DNA from: Ensifer adhaerens | GTDB taxonomy: Bacteria; Pseudomonadota; Alphaproteobacteria; Rhizobiales; Rhizobiaceae | Direction of reading: 5' to 3' | Assembly: GCF_002007205.1 (NCBI RefSeq) | Contig: NZ_LAZS01000012.1 | Location: 558,001-622,000 of the forward strand | Length of the DNA: 64,000 bases | Shown: in pieces, positions 15,542 through 24,004 of the stretch | Layout: each line of letters opens with the position of its first letter | Position numbering within the stretch: the first letter of the stretch is position 1 | Program-made: the position numbers and the translations under genes | The notes under the pieces: model-generated | The model's input: the letters and a program-made list of their open reading frames with translations, nothing else | Told to the model about the DNA's origin: nothing | The model's database searches: none

Positions 15542-18283
15542 ATGGCATACCGGGCGGCAGTCGGCAGGAAGACATGGAAGCGAAAGGCGGCGCGCAGGGC
15601 CATACCTTTACTCGGCACGGGGGCGGTCGCTCTTCTGTGTGGAATCGCTGCGTCGAACGCGCAGACAGCGCCGCAGACGGAGACGCTCAGAACCGCTCGT
15701 CAGTCCGGCCTGCGCAGCTTTGACATCCAATCCCAGTCCCTGGCGCGGGCGCTTGCCGCCTTCAACCGTCAGTCCGGAATCCAGGTGACGCAGGCGGCGG
15801 GCGCAGCCGCCGGCGATATCAGGGTCAACGCGGTTCGAGGCGCGTTCACGCCGCAGCAGGCGCTGGAGCAAATGCTTCGGGGGACCGGCATCTCACATCG
15901 GTTTACCGGCAATCGTGCCGCCATCATCGGCGCTTCGCCGAACGTGGACTTGGATGTAGTCACCAATGGAGCGACGTCGCTAGCCCCCATTGTCGCGCGA
16001 GGCCAGAGCGACCGGGACGCGGACCAAGGGTCCGGTTTTCAGGGTACGCCCGACTGGGTCTATGAGGAGCCGTCGAGCGTCAGCGTCGTCTCGCGCGAGG
16101 CGATCGAGAGCAATCCGGCGATCCGCAACGCCGCCGATGCACTCGACACGGTGGCTGGTGTCCTGACCAATCGGTCCGAGGCACAGAAGCCAGGAGTTTC
16201 CGTCAACGTTCGCGGCCTCCAGGACATGAACCGCGTGACGACCAGCATCGACGGTGCACGCCAGAATTTCCAGCGCGCAGGACACGGCAGCTACCAGCAG
16301 GTGTTCGTCGATACGTCGTTCATCCGCTCGGTGGAGGTGGAGAAAGGAGCGGTGCCGGGCGTCGGCGGCGCCGGCTCCCTCGGCGGCCTTGTGAATTTCC
16401 GCACGATCGTCGCCGGCGATGTCATCCCGGAAGGCAAGTCGTGGGGTGGAGAGGTCAAGGCCGGCACCGGCACCAATGCTTTCAACTTCGACGGATCCGC
16501 CCTTGCCGGCGTTCGCCTCAACGACGACTTCTCGATCATCGGCGGCGTCAGCCACAAACGCATCGGCGACTACAAGATCGGCAGCAACGGCGACTTGCAA
16601 CTGACGGAAGGCAATACGATCGTCGATGACCGCATGCTCTACTCGCGCAACGAGGTGCTGAACACGCTCCTCAAGACGGAATGGCAGGTCACTGACGATC
16701 TCAATTTCCAACTGTCCTGGCTTCGCTACGAGGCAGACGGCGCGCAGGGTGGCGATCTCAACGGCTCGCCGCGTCGCGACGACGAGCACTACCTCAACAA
16801 CACGGTGACGTCGGTGCTCGCCTACGATCCCGATTCCGATCTCGTCGATGCGACGCTGCGCTTCTGGTTCAACGACACCAAGAATGACGAGCAGCGCGGT
16901 TATGTCGGCGGCAAGGAGCCCGTGTCCTATGGCATGACGAGCTTCGGCGGCAGCATCGAGAACACCAGCCGGGTGGATGTCGCCTTGGGAGAACTGGCGC
17001 TGCACTATGGTGTCGAGGCCTTTCGCGATGACGGCCGCACGCGCACGAAGAATCTCGACATTCCCGGCGGCTCCGACAATCACTTTGGATTTGCCGGCGC
17101 CAATCCGAGCGGCAAGCGCACCATGGCGAGCGGCTTCCTGAATGCCGAACTCCAGCATGACGATTGGCTGACCTTAAGCGGCGGTCTGCGCTACGACCAC
17201 TACACCCTGTCGGGCACGACCGTCGTCCAGAACCAGCGCGTCGTCGTCAGCCCGCCGAGAAACTGCCAGTCCTGGCAGGATATCGACGGCGATGGGACAC
17301 CTGACCCGAACGGCATCTGGGTCGGCGAGGACGGCAATATCTATCACGAGCCCGGCCCGGGCCGGGAGTTCGCCACGCCAAGCTGCGAGCGCTGGGAGTT
17401 TCCAGGCGGCCAGGAGACGGTCTACGATCGTTTTCCGGTGACCGTCGACCAGTCAGGAGGCGCCTGGCTGCCTTCGGCGAAGATCGCCGTGCAGCCGTTT
17501 GATTGGCTGCAGCCCTTCGTCAGCTACTCGCGGACCTATCGGCCGCCGGCCATAACGGAATCGCTCATTTCCGGCGGTCACCCATTCGTGCCTTTTGAAA
17601 ACATGCCAAATCCGGGCCTGGGGCCTGAGCGTGGCGAAACCTGGGAGCTGGGCGTCAACATCCTCCAGGATGCCGTCTTCGATCCGGACGATGCCTTTCG
17701 GATGAAGGCGGTCTACTTCCGCCGCGATATCGAGGACTACATCTCGATGGGGCGCATGTGGTTCGAACCCGCGCAGCGGGTCTACACGACCTTCGTCAAC
17801 CTCGACGGCACCACGACGATGAACGGCGTCGAGATCGAAGCGAGCTACGACCGCGGCGACGCTTATATTGGCGGATCCTACACCTATCTCGATACGGACT
17901 TCGCCAACAGCTATAAACTCGCCTTGCCTGCAGGCTTCGAAGGTGGCGCCGCGCAGCCGAGCCCTGCCGTCCTGTTCGTGCCTCCGAAAGAAAAAGCAAC
18001 GCTGGATGCCGGCGTTCGCCTGCTCGACCGGAAACTCGTGCTTGGTGGTCGCGTCACCTACGTGTCGGAGACCACGCCGGAATTCGGCCAACTCGTCGGC
18101 AACTACATCAACGGCGCTTACACCATCTACGACCTCTACGGTTCCTGGGACTTTCACGAGAACGCCAAGCTGCGCTTCGGCGTCAGCAACCTGACCGATG
18201 AAAAATATGTGCCGGCTCTGGGCACCGACGCCTATCCGGCGCCCGGCCGGACCTACACGGCATCGCTGACGATCAAATTCTAA
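15542..18283 (+). CDS. hasR: TonB-dependent heme/hemophore receptor with STN signalling domain (HasR-like)
   Basis: 913 residues from the ATG at 15542; a TTG 60 bases upstream would add an implausible charged leader. Basic n-region, hydrophobic core and an AASNAQ cleavage region make a signal peptide of about 40 residues. An STN domain follows at about 55-110 (SFDIQSQSLARALAAFNRQS), then a plug from about 170 (VRGLQDMNRVTTSIDGARQN) and a beta-barrel ending in aromatic Phe. The TonB-heme-receptor hallmarks appear as YRPP and NPGL in place of FRAP and NPNL. The STN domain and the adjacent sigma/FecR pair indicate signal transduction. The following HasA-like and secretion genes support a HasR role. 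Confidence 0.9.
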   Translation: MAYRAAVGRKTWKRKAARRAIPLLGTGAVALLCGIAASNAQTAPQTETLRTARQSGLRSFDIQSQSLARALAAFNRQSGIQVTQAAGAAAGDIRVNAVRGAFTPQQALEQMLRGTGISHRFTGNRAAIIGASPNVDLDVVTNGATSLAPIVARGQSDRDADQGSGFQGTPDWVYEEPSSVSVVSREAIESNPAIRNAADALDTVAGVLTNRSEAQKPGVSVNVRGLQDMNRVTTSIDGARQNFQRAGHGSYQQVFVDTSFIRSVEVEKGAVPGVGGAGSLGGLVNFRTIVAGDVIPEGKSWGGEVKAGTGTNAFNFDGSALAGVRLNDDFSIIGGVSHKRIGDYKIGSNGDLQLTEGNTIVDDRMLYSRNEVLNTLLKTEWQVTDDLNFQLSWLRYEADGAQGGDLNGSPRRDDEHYLNNTVTSVLAYDPDSDLVDATLRFWFNDTKNDEQRGYVGGKEPVSYGMTSFGGSIENTSRVDVALGELALHYGVEAFRDDGRTRTKNLDIPGGSDNHFGFAGANPSGKRTMASGFLNAELQHDDWLTLSGGLRYDHYTLSGTTVVQNQRVVVSPPRNCQSWQDIDGDGTPDPNGIWVGEDGNIYHEPGPGREFATPSCERWEFPGGQETVYDRFPVTVDQSGGAWLPSAKIAVQPFDWLQPFVSYSRTYRPPAITESLISGGHPFVPFENMPNPGLGPERGETWELGVNILQDAVFDPDDAFRMKAVYFRRDIEDYISMGRMWFEPAQRVYTTFVNLDGTTTMNGVEIEASYDRGDAYIGGSYTYLDTDFANSYKLALPAGFEGGAAQPSPAVLFVPPKEKATLDAGVRLLDRKLVLGGRVTYVSETTPEFGQLVGNYINGAYTIYDLYGSWDFHENAKLRFGVSNLTDEKYVPALGTDAYPAPGRTYTASLTIKF

Positions 18284-18389
18284 TCGCGCCCGGCTTGCGA
18301 CCGGCCGCCTGACCTTTTCCGCGGCGATACCGCCGTGGATCCGAGGTTCGCCTGAATGGCGGACAAAGCCCTCTAGTAAGGAGATGACT

Positions 18390-19181
18390 ATGGTAGCGAC
18401 CATCAACCTGACACTCGCCAATCGCGATCTCGTTGCATACTTCAGCAATTGGACGGCCAATTTCGGCTACAACGGCAATGGCGAATTCAGCCCCTCAACG
18501 CCACCGCATAGCCAATGGGCTGCCGGGACCGGCAATGCCTCCAATACCGGTGCCGTGCTCAACGGCAGCTTCAGCTACGCACCGCCCGGCGGCTTCTCCG
18601 GCACGGTCAACAACATCCAGTTCGGCACGGACCTGAATGGCTCGACCGCAACCGGCTTCAGCTTGGGCTCGGCCGGGCTGACGGTGGGACTGACCGGCAG
18701 CGACATTTCGGCGGCTTCGGGCTTCAACGAGGCCATCTACTCGCTCTCGCACGGCGGCAGCCTCACCGGCATCACCCATTCGAGCGGGCGCCAGTTTGCC
18801 GGGTTTTACGACTACTTCGGAAACGTTGGAACGGTCCAGAACGGCACGGCGCTCGCCGACACGCTCTACAGCTTCGACGGCAACGACACGCTCAACGGCG
18901 GGGCTGGTCGTGATACCTTCGTCTTCGACCGGGATATCGATGGAGCGCTTTCCGCGACGATCGGCCATGACACGGTGACCGGCTTTACCGCTGGTGCCAG
19001 CGGCGATCTTCTGCGCTTCGCGCTGCAGAGCACGGCCTTCGACAGCTTCGCTGAAGTCTATGCCGCGGCCAGCCAGGTCGGATTGGACACGGTCATCAAC
19101 CTTGGTTCGTTCGGCGATATCACCCTTGCAGGCGTCACCAAGACCAATCTGGTGGCCGGCAATTTCGAATTCGTTGCTTGA
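18390..19181 (+). CDS. hasA: HasA-like hemophore with C-terminal RTX-type secretion region
   Basis: 263 residues from the ATG at 18390, six bases after AAGGAG; the ATG at 18384 touches that site. The N-terminal ~120 residues follow the HasA pattern: DLVAYFSNWTANFG, a loop with H40, then FSYAPPGG with Y63 and NNIQFGTDLNG. H40 and Y63 are candidates for the two heme ligands of HasA (His32, Tyr75 in Serratia). The His that supports Tyr in Serratia HasA (His83) has no clear counterpart. From about residue 165 there is a calcium-binding RTX nonapeptide (GNDTLNGGAGRDTFVF) and a serralysin-like tail ending in FEFVA, a type I secretion signal. There is no Sec signal peptide. It lies between HasR-like and HasD-like genes. 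Confidence 0.75.
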   Translation: MVATINLTLANRDLVAYFSNWTANFGYNGNGEFSPSTPPHSQWAAGTGNASNTGAVLNGSFSYAPPGGFSGTVNNIQFGTDLNGSTATGFSLGSAGLTVGLTGSDISAASGFNEAIYSLSHGGSLTGITHSSGRQFAGFYDYFGNVGTVQNGTALADTLYSFDGNDTLNGGAGRDTFVFDRDIDGALSATIGHDTVTGFTAGASGDLLRFALQSTAFDSFAEVYAAASQVGLDTVINLGSFGDITLAGVTKTNLVAGNFEFVA

Positions 19182-21037
19182 ACCCACGGATACGAAACTT
19201 GTTCGGTCATTCCAAACCGACGCCGTCGCAGCATAAAGCTGCGACGGTTGTCGCAGCCTCCAGATTGGCTATCACCGGGATAGCCCTGATCAGCGGCGTT
19301 GTAAACGTGCTCGCGCTGACCTCGCCGCTGTTCATGCTGCAGGTATACGACCGGGTCCTCGCGAGCGGCAGTCTGCCGACGCTCGTGGCGCTCGGCATTC
19401 TTGCGGCGGCAATGTTTGCGATCCAATGCGTGCTCGAGGTGCTGCGCAGCCGCATCCTGCTGCGCATCGGCGAGCGCTTCGACAGACGGCTCTCAGGCCG
19501 TGTCCATGATGCCATCGTTCGCATGCCCTTGCTGACGCGGATGCCGGGAGACGGCCTGCAGCCGCTGCGCGACCTGGACAATGTGCGCAGCTTCCTCTCG
19601 GGCAACGGACCGACGGCCTTCTTCGACTTGCCGTGGATGCCGCTCTATCTCGGCATCTGCTTTCTGTTCCACTTCTGGATCGGCATGACCGCGTTGATTG
19701 GTGCCGTCGTGCTTGTGTCGCTGACTGTCGTCACCGACCTGCTGTCGCAGCAGCCGATCCGCGACACCGTGCACCACAACATGGCCCGCAACGGCGTGAT
19801 GGAGGCCGCGCGCCGCAATGCCGAGGTCATCCGGGCCATGGGGCTCGGCCGGCGCATTGCAGACGATTGGCAGCAGACCAACAACGCATATCTCCGAGCC
19901 AATCGCAGGGCAGGAGACATTGCCGGCATCCTCGGTGGGGTGTCGCGGTCGATGCGCCTCGTACTTCAGTCGGCGATGCTGGCGGTCGGTGCCTGGCTCG
20001 TCATCCAGCAGGAAGTTACCGCCGGCGTGATGATCGCGAGCTCGATCATGATGGGTCGGGCGCTTGCGCCCGTCGATCTGGCGATCGCGAGCTGGAAGCC
20101 CTTTCTGCTCGCGCGCCAAAGCTGGTCCCGCCTGAACGAGTTGTTGGAGAGGGTTCCGAACGCTCCGCCGACGATGGTGCTGCCAAGGCCGCAAAGCGAT
20201 CTCAGGGTGGAAAATCTGACCATCCTTCCGCCCGGTGAAAAGAAGCCGACCGTCACGGGCGTGAATTTCGCCGTCAGTGCCGGCAGCGCGCTCGGCGTTA
20301 TCGGGCCTTCGGGCTCGGGCAAGTCGACGCTCGTACGGGCACTCGTGGGGGCATGGGGTCCGGCCGTCGGCAAGGTCCGTATCGACGGCGCCAGCCTCGA
20401 TCAATGGGCGCCTGAAAACCTGGGACCGCACATCGGCTACCTTCCGCAAGGTGTCGAGCTCTTCGACGGAACGATCGCTCAGAACATCGCACGGTTCGAA
20501 CAAAACCCGGACGCGGAGGCGGTCGTGGCGGCGGCAAAAGCCGCCGGCGCGCACGACCTGATCCTGCGCTTCGACGAGGGGTATGAAACCAGGATCGGCG
20601 AGGCAGGCTCGGCGTTGTCAGCCGGGCAGCGGCAGAGGATTGGTCTTTCCCGCGCGCTCTATCGCGATCCGTTTCTGGTGGTGTTGGACGAGCCGAATGC
20701 CAATCTCGACAACGACGGCGAGATTGCCGTTGTCAACGCCATCGCCGCGGTCCGCAAGCGCGGAGGCATTGCCGTGGTCGTCGCCCACCGGCCGAGCGCC
20801 ATCGGCGTTGTCGACCTGGTGCTCATGATGGACGGCGGCCAGGCGAAAGCCTTCGGTCCGCGCGACGATGTCCTGTCCCGTATCTTGAAGGCGCCGGCTC
20901 AGCGGCCGTCTTCCCACAACAGCTACTCCGTCACCGGCCATGCCGTGGCACCGCTGCGAGTGGTGGCCAACACCGCCAGGGCGGAGGTGGATGAAAAGGC
21001 GCAACAAGGTGCGGAGGATGCAGATGTCAAACATTGA
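19178..21037 (+). CDS. hasD: Type I secretion ABC transporter/ATPase (HasD/PrtD family)
   Basis: About 619 residues. No ATG or GTG exists before the first membrane segment, so initiation must be at TTG 19178, whose bases overlap the hasA stop (TTGA), or TTG 19196. The membrane domain covers about residues 25-320, starting with the PrtD-typical LTSPLFMLQVYDRVL. The ATPase domain has Walker A GPSGSGKST near 375, signature LSAGQRQRIGLSRAL and Walker B VVLDEPNANLD. It would energise export of the HasA-like protein. The weak coupled start probably keeps transporter levels below those of the secreted protein. Confidence 0.92.
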   Translation: MNPRIRNLFGHSKPTPSQHKAATVVAASRLAITGIALISGVVNVLALTSPLFMLQVYDRVLASGSLPTLVALGILAAAMFAIQCVLEVLRSRILLRIGERFDRRLSGRVHDAIVRMPLLTRMPGDGLQPLRDLDNVRSFLSGNGPTAFFDLPWMPLYLGICFLFHFWIGMTALIGAVVLVSLTVVTDLLSQQPIRDTVHHNMARNGVMEAARRNAEVIRAMGLGRRIADDWQQTNNAYLRANRRAGDIAGILGGVSRSMRLVLQSAMLAVGAWLVIQQEVTAGVMIASSIMMGRALAPVDLAIASWKPFLLARQSWSRLNELLERVPNAPPTMVLPRPQSDLRVENLTILPPGEKKPTVTGVNFAVSAGSALGVIGPSGSGKSTLVRALVGAWGPAVGKVRIDGASLDQWAPENLGPHIGYLPQGVELFDGTIAQNIARFEQNPDAEAVVAAAKAAGAHDLILRFDEGYETRIGEAGSALSAGQRQRIGLSRALYRDPFLVVLDEPNANLDNDGEIAVVNAIAAVRKRGGIAVVVAHRPSAIGVVDLVLMMDGGQAKAFGPRDDVLSRILKAPAQRPSSHNSYSVTGHAVAPLRVVANTARAEVDEKAQQGAEDADVKH

Positions 21038-22337
21038 CGAGGACGGCGGCGTGTCCCGCTCGATCAGAAACCATCTTGCCGTCGGTCTCCTGACCGGACT
21101 GGTGCTCGTCGGCGGAACCGGCGCCTGGGCGGCGGTGTCGAAACTGGCGGGTGCCGTGGTCGTGCCCGGCCACTTCGTCGTCGACAGCTACGTCAAGAAG
21201 GTGCAGCACCCGACGGGTGGTGTCGTTGGCGAAATCCTTGTGCGCGAGGGGCAGGAGGTGAGGGCGGGCGATGTCGTGATGCGGCTCGATGCCACGCAAT
21301 CGCGGGCAGCACTTGCGATCGTGACCAAGCGTCTCGACGAACTGGCGGCAAGGCTGGCGCGTCTCGAAGCCGAGCGTGACGATCTGGCGACAATCATGTT
21401 TCCGGGCTGGCTCCTTGATCGTCGTGACAACGCCGACGTCGCCTCGGCGATCCGCAGTGAAACGCGCCTGTTCGAGTTTCGAAGGGAGTCCAGGGAGGGG
21501 CGCAAGGCTCAGCTTGGCGAGCGGATCGTCCAGTTCCAGTATGAAATCGAGGGACTGAAGGCGCAGGAGATTGCATACCAGCGGGGCGGCGAGGTTCTCG
21601 AGAAGGAGATCGCCGTACTGACTGGCCTTAGGGAACAGCGCATCGTTTCGGACCAGCGCCTGAACGCGCTCAAGACACAGGTCGCCACCTTTGGCGGCGA
21701 GCGTGGCGAGAAGATCGCGTTTCAGGCACAGGCCGCCGGTCGGATCTCCGAAACGAGATTGCAGATCCTGCAGATTGATCAGGACCTCAAGACCGAAGTC
21801 GGTCGCGAACTGAGGGAGGTGCAGGCGCAACTCGGGGAGGCCGTCGAGCGCAGGATCGCCGCAGAAGACCAACTGAAACGCGTCGACATCGTGGCGCCGC
21901 AAACGGGTATGGTTCACCAACTGTCGGTGCATACGGTCGGCGGCGTCATCAACCCGGTGGATCCGGTCATGCTGATCGTGCCGGAGGGCGAAGACCTGGC
22001 GCTCGAAGTGCAGGTGCTGCCAAAGGATATCGACCAGATTCGCCTCGGCCAAAGAGCACTGCTGCGCCTATCGGCCTTCAATCTGCGGACGACACCGGAA
22101 CTGAGTGGTATCGTCAGCCGCATTCCCGCCGATCTGACGACGGATCCAAGGTCGGGCCTGTCCCACTATGTTGTCCGCCTCGCTGTCTCGCGAGAAGAAC
22201 TGAACAGGCTGGACAACCTGACGCTCGTCCCAGGCATGCCGGCCGAAGCACTCATCCAGACCGGTGATCGAACAGCGCTTTCCTACCTGCTGAAGCCTCT
22301 CTCCGATCAGATCAGCCGAGCCTTCCGGGAGGAATAA
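21024..22337 (+). CDS. hasE: Type I secretion membrane fusion protein (HasE/PrtE, HlyD family)
   Basis: 437 residues from the ATG at 21024, placed six bases after GGAGG. One N-terminal membrane segment at about residues 18-38, a lipoyl half-motif (VKKVQHPTGGVVGEILVREGQEV), a long alpha-helical hairpin at about 95-270 and the second lipoyl/beta-barrel part (VDIVAPQTGMVHQLSVHTVGGVI). It overlaps the end of the ATPase gene by 14 bases. It bridges the inner-membrane ATPase to a TolC-type outer-membrane channel, which is not encoded in this window. Confidence 0.93.
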   Translation: MSNIDEDGGVSRSIRNHLAVGLLTGLVLVGGTGAWAAVSKLAGAVVVPGHFVVDSYVKKVQHPTGGVVGEILVREGQEVRAGDVVMRLDATQSRAALAIVTKRLDELAARLARLEAERDDLATIMFPGWLLDRRDNADVASAIRSETRLFEFRRESREGRKAQLGERIVQFQYEIEGLKAQEIAYQRGGEVLEKEIAVLTGLREQRIVSDQRLNALKTQVATFGGERGEKIAFQAQAAGRISETRLQILQIDQDLKTEVGRELREVQAQLGEAVERRIAAEDQLKRVDIVAPQTGMVHQLSVHTVGGVINPVDPVMLIVPEGEDLALEVQVLPKDIDQIRLGQRALLRLSAFNLRTTPELSGIVSRIPADLTTDPRSGLSHYVVRLAVSREELNRLDNLTLVPGMPAEALIQTGDRTALSYLLKPLSDQISRAFREE

Positions 22338-22473
22338 CAGCAGACGCCGACCGGTGGCGGATTGCCGGGACGGGAGATCTTCTCAGCGCGAAATGCCCAA
22401 TACCGTTGGCAAGAAAGGAATAAACGGTCGCCAGTCGCGTTCTTCCAGGAGTATCAACCTGGAGGTTTTCTCG

Positions 22474-23187
22474 ATGCTGTCCCTGATCCGCCGGCCGGCG
22501 CGCACCATCTCTTTCGTTTGCGAACCTCAGGACTACGGCGTGATCGCCGCGCCGCAACCGGCGAAGTCCGTTCTGCCGGATTGGTTTCGCAAGCTGCCGC
22601 CCGTCGACAGGCAGCACCTCACGGTCGCCAACAACGGGCTGACCGTGAAGCGTTGCATGCCTTTTCTCGACGCCATGACGACCGGCTGGATCCTGCCGCT
22701 CGCTGCCACCGTTCGCCTGGAGATCAAGGACGACGGCCGGACCGTCACTGCCGGCTGGGAGTTCGATCGCGTGATGGTCAGCAACCACGGCGCTCATCAG
22801 GTCGCCGGCAACCCGAAGGAACCGAGCCCGCCGTGCAAGTTCCACAATTACTGGTCGCTGCGTACCCCACCAGGCTGGAGCTGCCTGTTCGTCCCGCCGC
22901 TCAATCGGCCGGCACAGCCCTTCGAATGCGTCGCGGGCGTCGTCGACACCGACACTTACTCGGCCCACATCCATTTTCCATTTTTTGCGACACAGTCAGA
23001 CGGCATCTATGTCATTGAGAAGGGAACGCCGCTCGTTCAGGTCATTCCATTTCGGCGCGACGATGCAGCAATTCCGGCGGAGATCCGGCCGGAGACCGGC
23101 AAGGAAGCGGCGGAGCGGGAGACGGTCTACAGAAACACCATTGCCGGGCAGGGCTGGTACCGCAAATGGGCACGCGCCGCTCGCTGA
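22474..23187 (+). CDS. DUF6065-like protein at the end of the has operon
   Basis: 237 residues from the ATG at 22474, with GGAGG eight bases upstream. No signal peptide or membrane segment. The segments LPDWFRKLPP, VKRCMPFLDAMTTGWILPL, PPGWSCLFVPPLNRP and KGTPLVQVIPFRRD recall the DUF6065 family, a group of uncharacterised soluble proteins found in bacteria and phages. The family match is from memory and should be searched. It is the last gene before a strong hairpin and follows hasE by 136 bases. In Serratia the corresponding place holds the TonB-like HasB, but this protein has no TonB features. A role in maturing HasA or handling heme is speculation. Confidence 0.75.
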   Translation: MLSLIRRPARTISFVCEPQDYGVIAAPQPAKSVLPDWFRKLPPVDRQHLTVANNGLTVKRCMPFLDAMTTGWILPLAATVRLEIKDDGRTVTAGWEFDRVMVSNHGAHQVAGNPKEPSPPCKFHNYWSLRTPPGWSCLFVPPLNRPAQPFECVAGVVDTDTYSAHIHFPFFATQSDGIYVIEKGTPLVQVIPFRRDDAAIPAEIRPETGKEAAERETVYRNTIAGQGWYRKWARAAR

Positions 23188-23211
23188 CCCATTTGAGGTC
23201 GAGAAAAATGA

Positions 23212-23242
23212 GGGCGGGGGCCGGATGATCCGGCCCTCGCCC
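23212..23242. terminator. Strong hairpin ending the has operon and the NSSS gene
   Basis: A 14-bp stem (one G-T pair) with a three-base TGA loop, arms GGGCGGGGGCCGGA and TCCGGCCCTCGCCC. It sits between the convergent ends at 23187 and 23273. On the minus strand it is followed by CATTTTTC, giving a Rho-independent terminator; on the plus strand only a weak TTGTT follows. Confidence 0.75.
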
Positions 23243-23272
23243 TTGTTGCGCGATGTCAGCTGTTGCGTGACG

Positions 23273-23632
23273 TCAGCGGCGTGCCCGCCAACCGACGCCC
23301 CGATAATACGACCGGTCGGAACCGTTCGAGCTCGAGTTGGAGGAACTGTTCGACGAGGAGTTCGAGCTCGAATTGCTCGACGAATTCGAACTCGAGTTGG
23401 AGGAACTGTTCGATGACGAGTTCGAGCTCGAGTTGCTCGACGAGTTCGAACTCGAATTGGATGAGCTGTTGCCGGCGACAATGATGACGCCGTCACCAGC
23501 GCCCGTCGTCGCCTGCGATGACCGATTGACGTCGGGTGCTGCAACCGGATGTTCCCTGGCGTGTGCCGCGGTGCTGACGAGTGCGGCCATGCCTGCGACG
23601 AAGGCCGACTTGAGAGTCCAGTGTCTTGTCAT
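23273..23632 (-). CDS. Secreted low-complexity protein with 12 NSSS repeats
   Basis: 119 residues. AGGAG lies seven bases before the ATG, and residues 1-25 are a clean Sec signal peptide ending VSTAAHA. The mature protein has a short unique stretch, then 12 perfect Asn-Ser-Ser-Ser tetrapeptides (about residues 55-102) and a basic aromatic tail (RSYYRGVGWRARR). At DNA level the 12-base units also form a roughly 60-base higher-order repeat with many synonymous changes, so the peptide has been conserved while codons drifted. A terminator hairpin lies just downstream. No family was recognised. It may be a flexible surface or matrix peptide. The overlapping acidic frame on the other strand is a by-product of the repeat. 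Confidence 0.75.
   Translation of the reverse strand: MTRHWTLKSAFVAGMAALVSTAAHAREHPVAAPDVNRSSQATTGAGDGVIIVAGNSSSNSSSNSSSNSSSNSSSNSSSNSSSNSSSNSSSNSSSNSSSNSSSNGSDRSYYRGVGWRARR
23330..23473. repeat. 12-bp tandem repeat with ~60-bp higher-order periodicity
   Basis: Units of the form TTCGAnnTCGAn / TTGnnnGAnnnn recur every 12 bases about 12 times. Five-unit blocks (for example TTGGAGGAACTG followed by TTCGAcGAgGAG) recur about 60 bases apart. The array codes for the NSSS repeats on the minus strand. Coordinates are approximate. Confidence 0.8.
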
Positions 23633-24004
23633 GGTGTTACTCCTTTTCCCAGATTGGACCGACTGTCCCGGTCCGCGGGAGTAACGGGTGACCCACGGCT
23701 TTATTCCATGCCGCGCCGATCCCGATTACCGGAAGTCGCCGAACGCCTGCAAACAAGCAACAGTATCGCATTCGTCGCTCGGCGGCTTCCTACGACGTTT
23801 GAAGGGGCTTACCCACGCCCGCAACAGGGGCGTCCTAGACCTTCGCATCGGCTGACCGACGCTTCCGTTTAATGGCCGAGTGGGTCGATTCGGCGCAATC
23901 TCTTCAGCAGCCGCCGGGCAACCGTTCATGGAGGCACCGGCCGGTCCATGGGCCGGCGGCACAAACGGTCGAGACAGCCGCGGCAAATCAAGCAGGAGAT
24001 CGAC
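23633..24004. other. Divergent intergenic region
   Basis: 372 bases between the NSSS gene and the first MBL-fold gene. It must hold both promoters. I see no gene, clear operator or hairpin that stands out. Confidence 0.4.

Noticed and set aside
15980-17158. 392-codon frame antisense to the TonB receptor
   Set aside because: Shadow of the receptor gene; no domain or ribosome site.
23330-23473. Repeat array considered as CRISPR
   Set aside because: Units are contiguous 12-mers with no spacers and encode a peptide; no cas genes nearby.
23337-23684. Plus-strand acidic repeat frame (MEELFDEEFELELLDEF...)
   Set aside because: Complementary reading of the NSSS repeat; no ribosome site, while the minus strand has a signal peptide, ribosome site and terminator.
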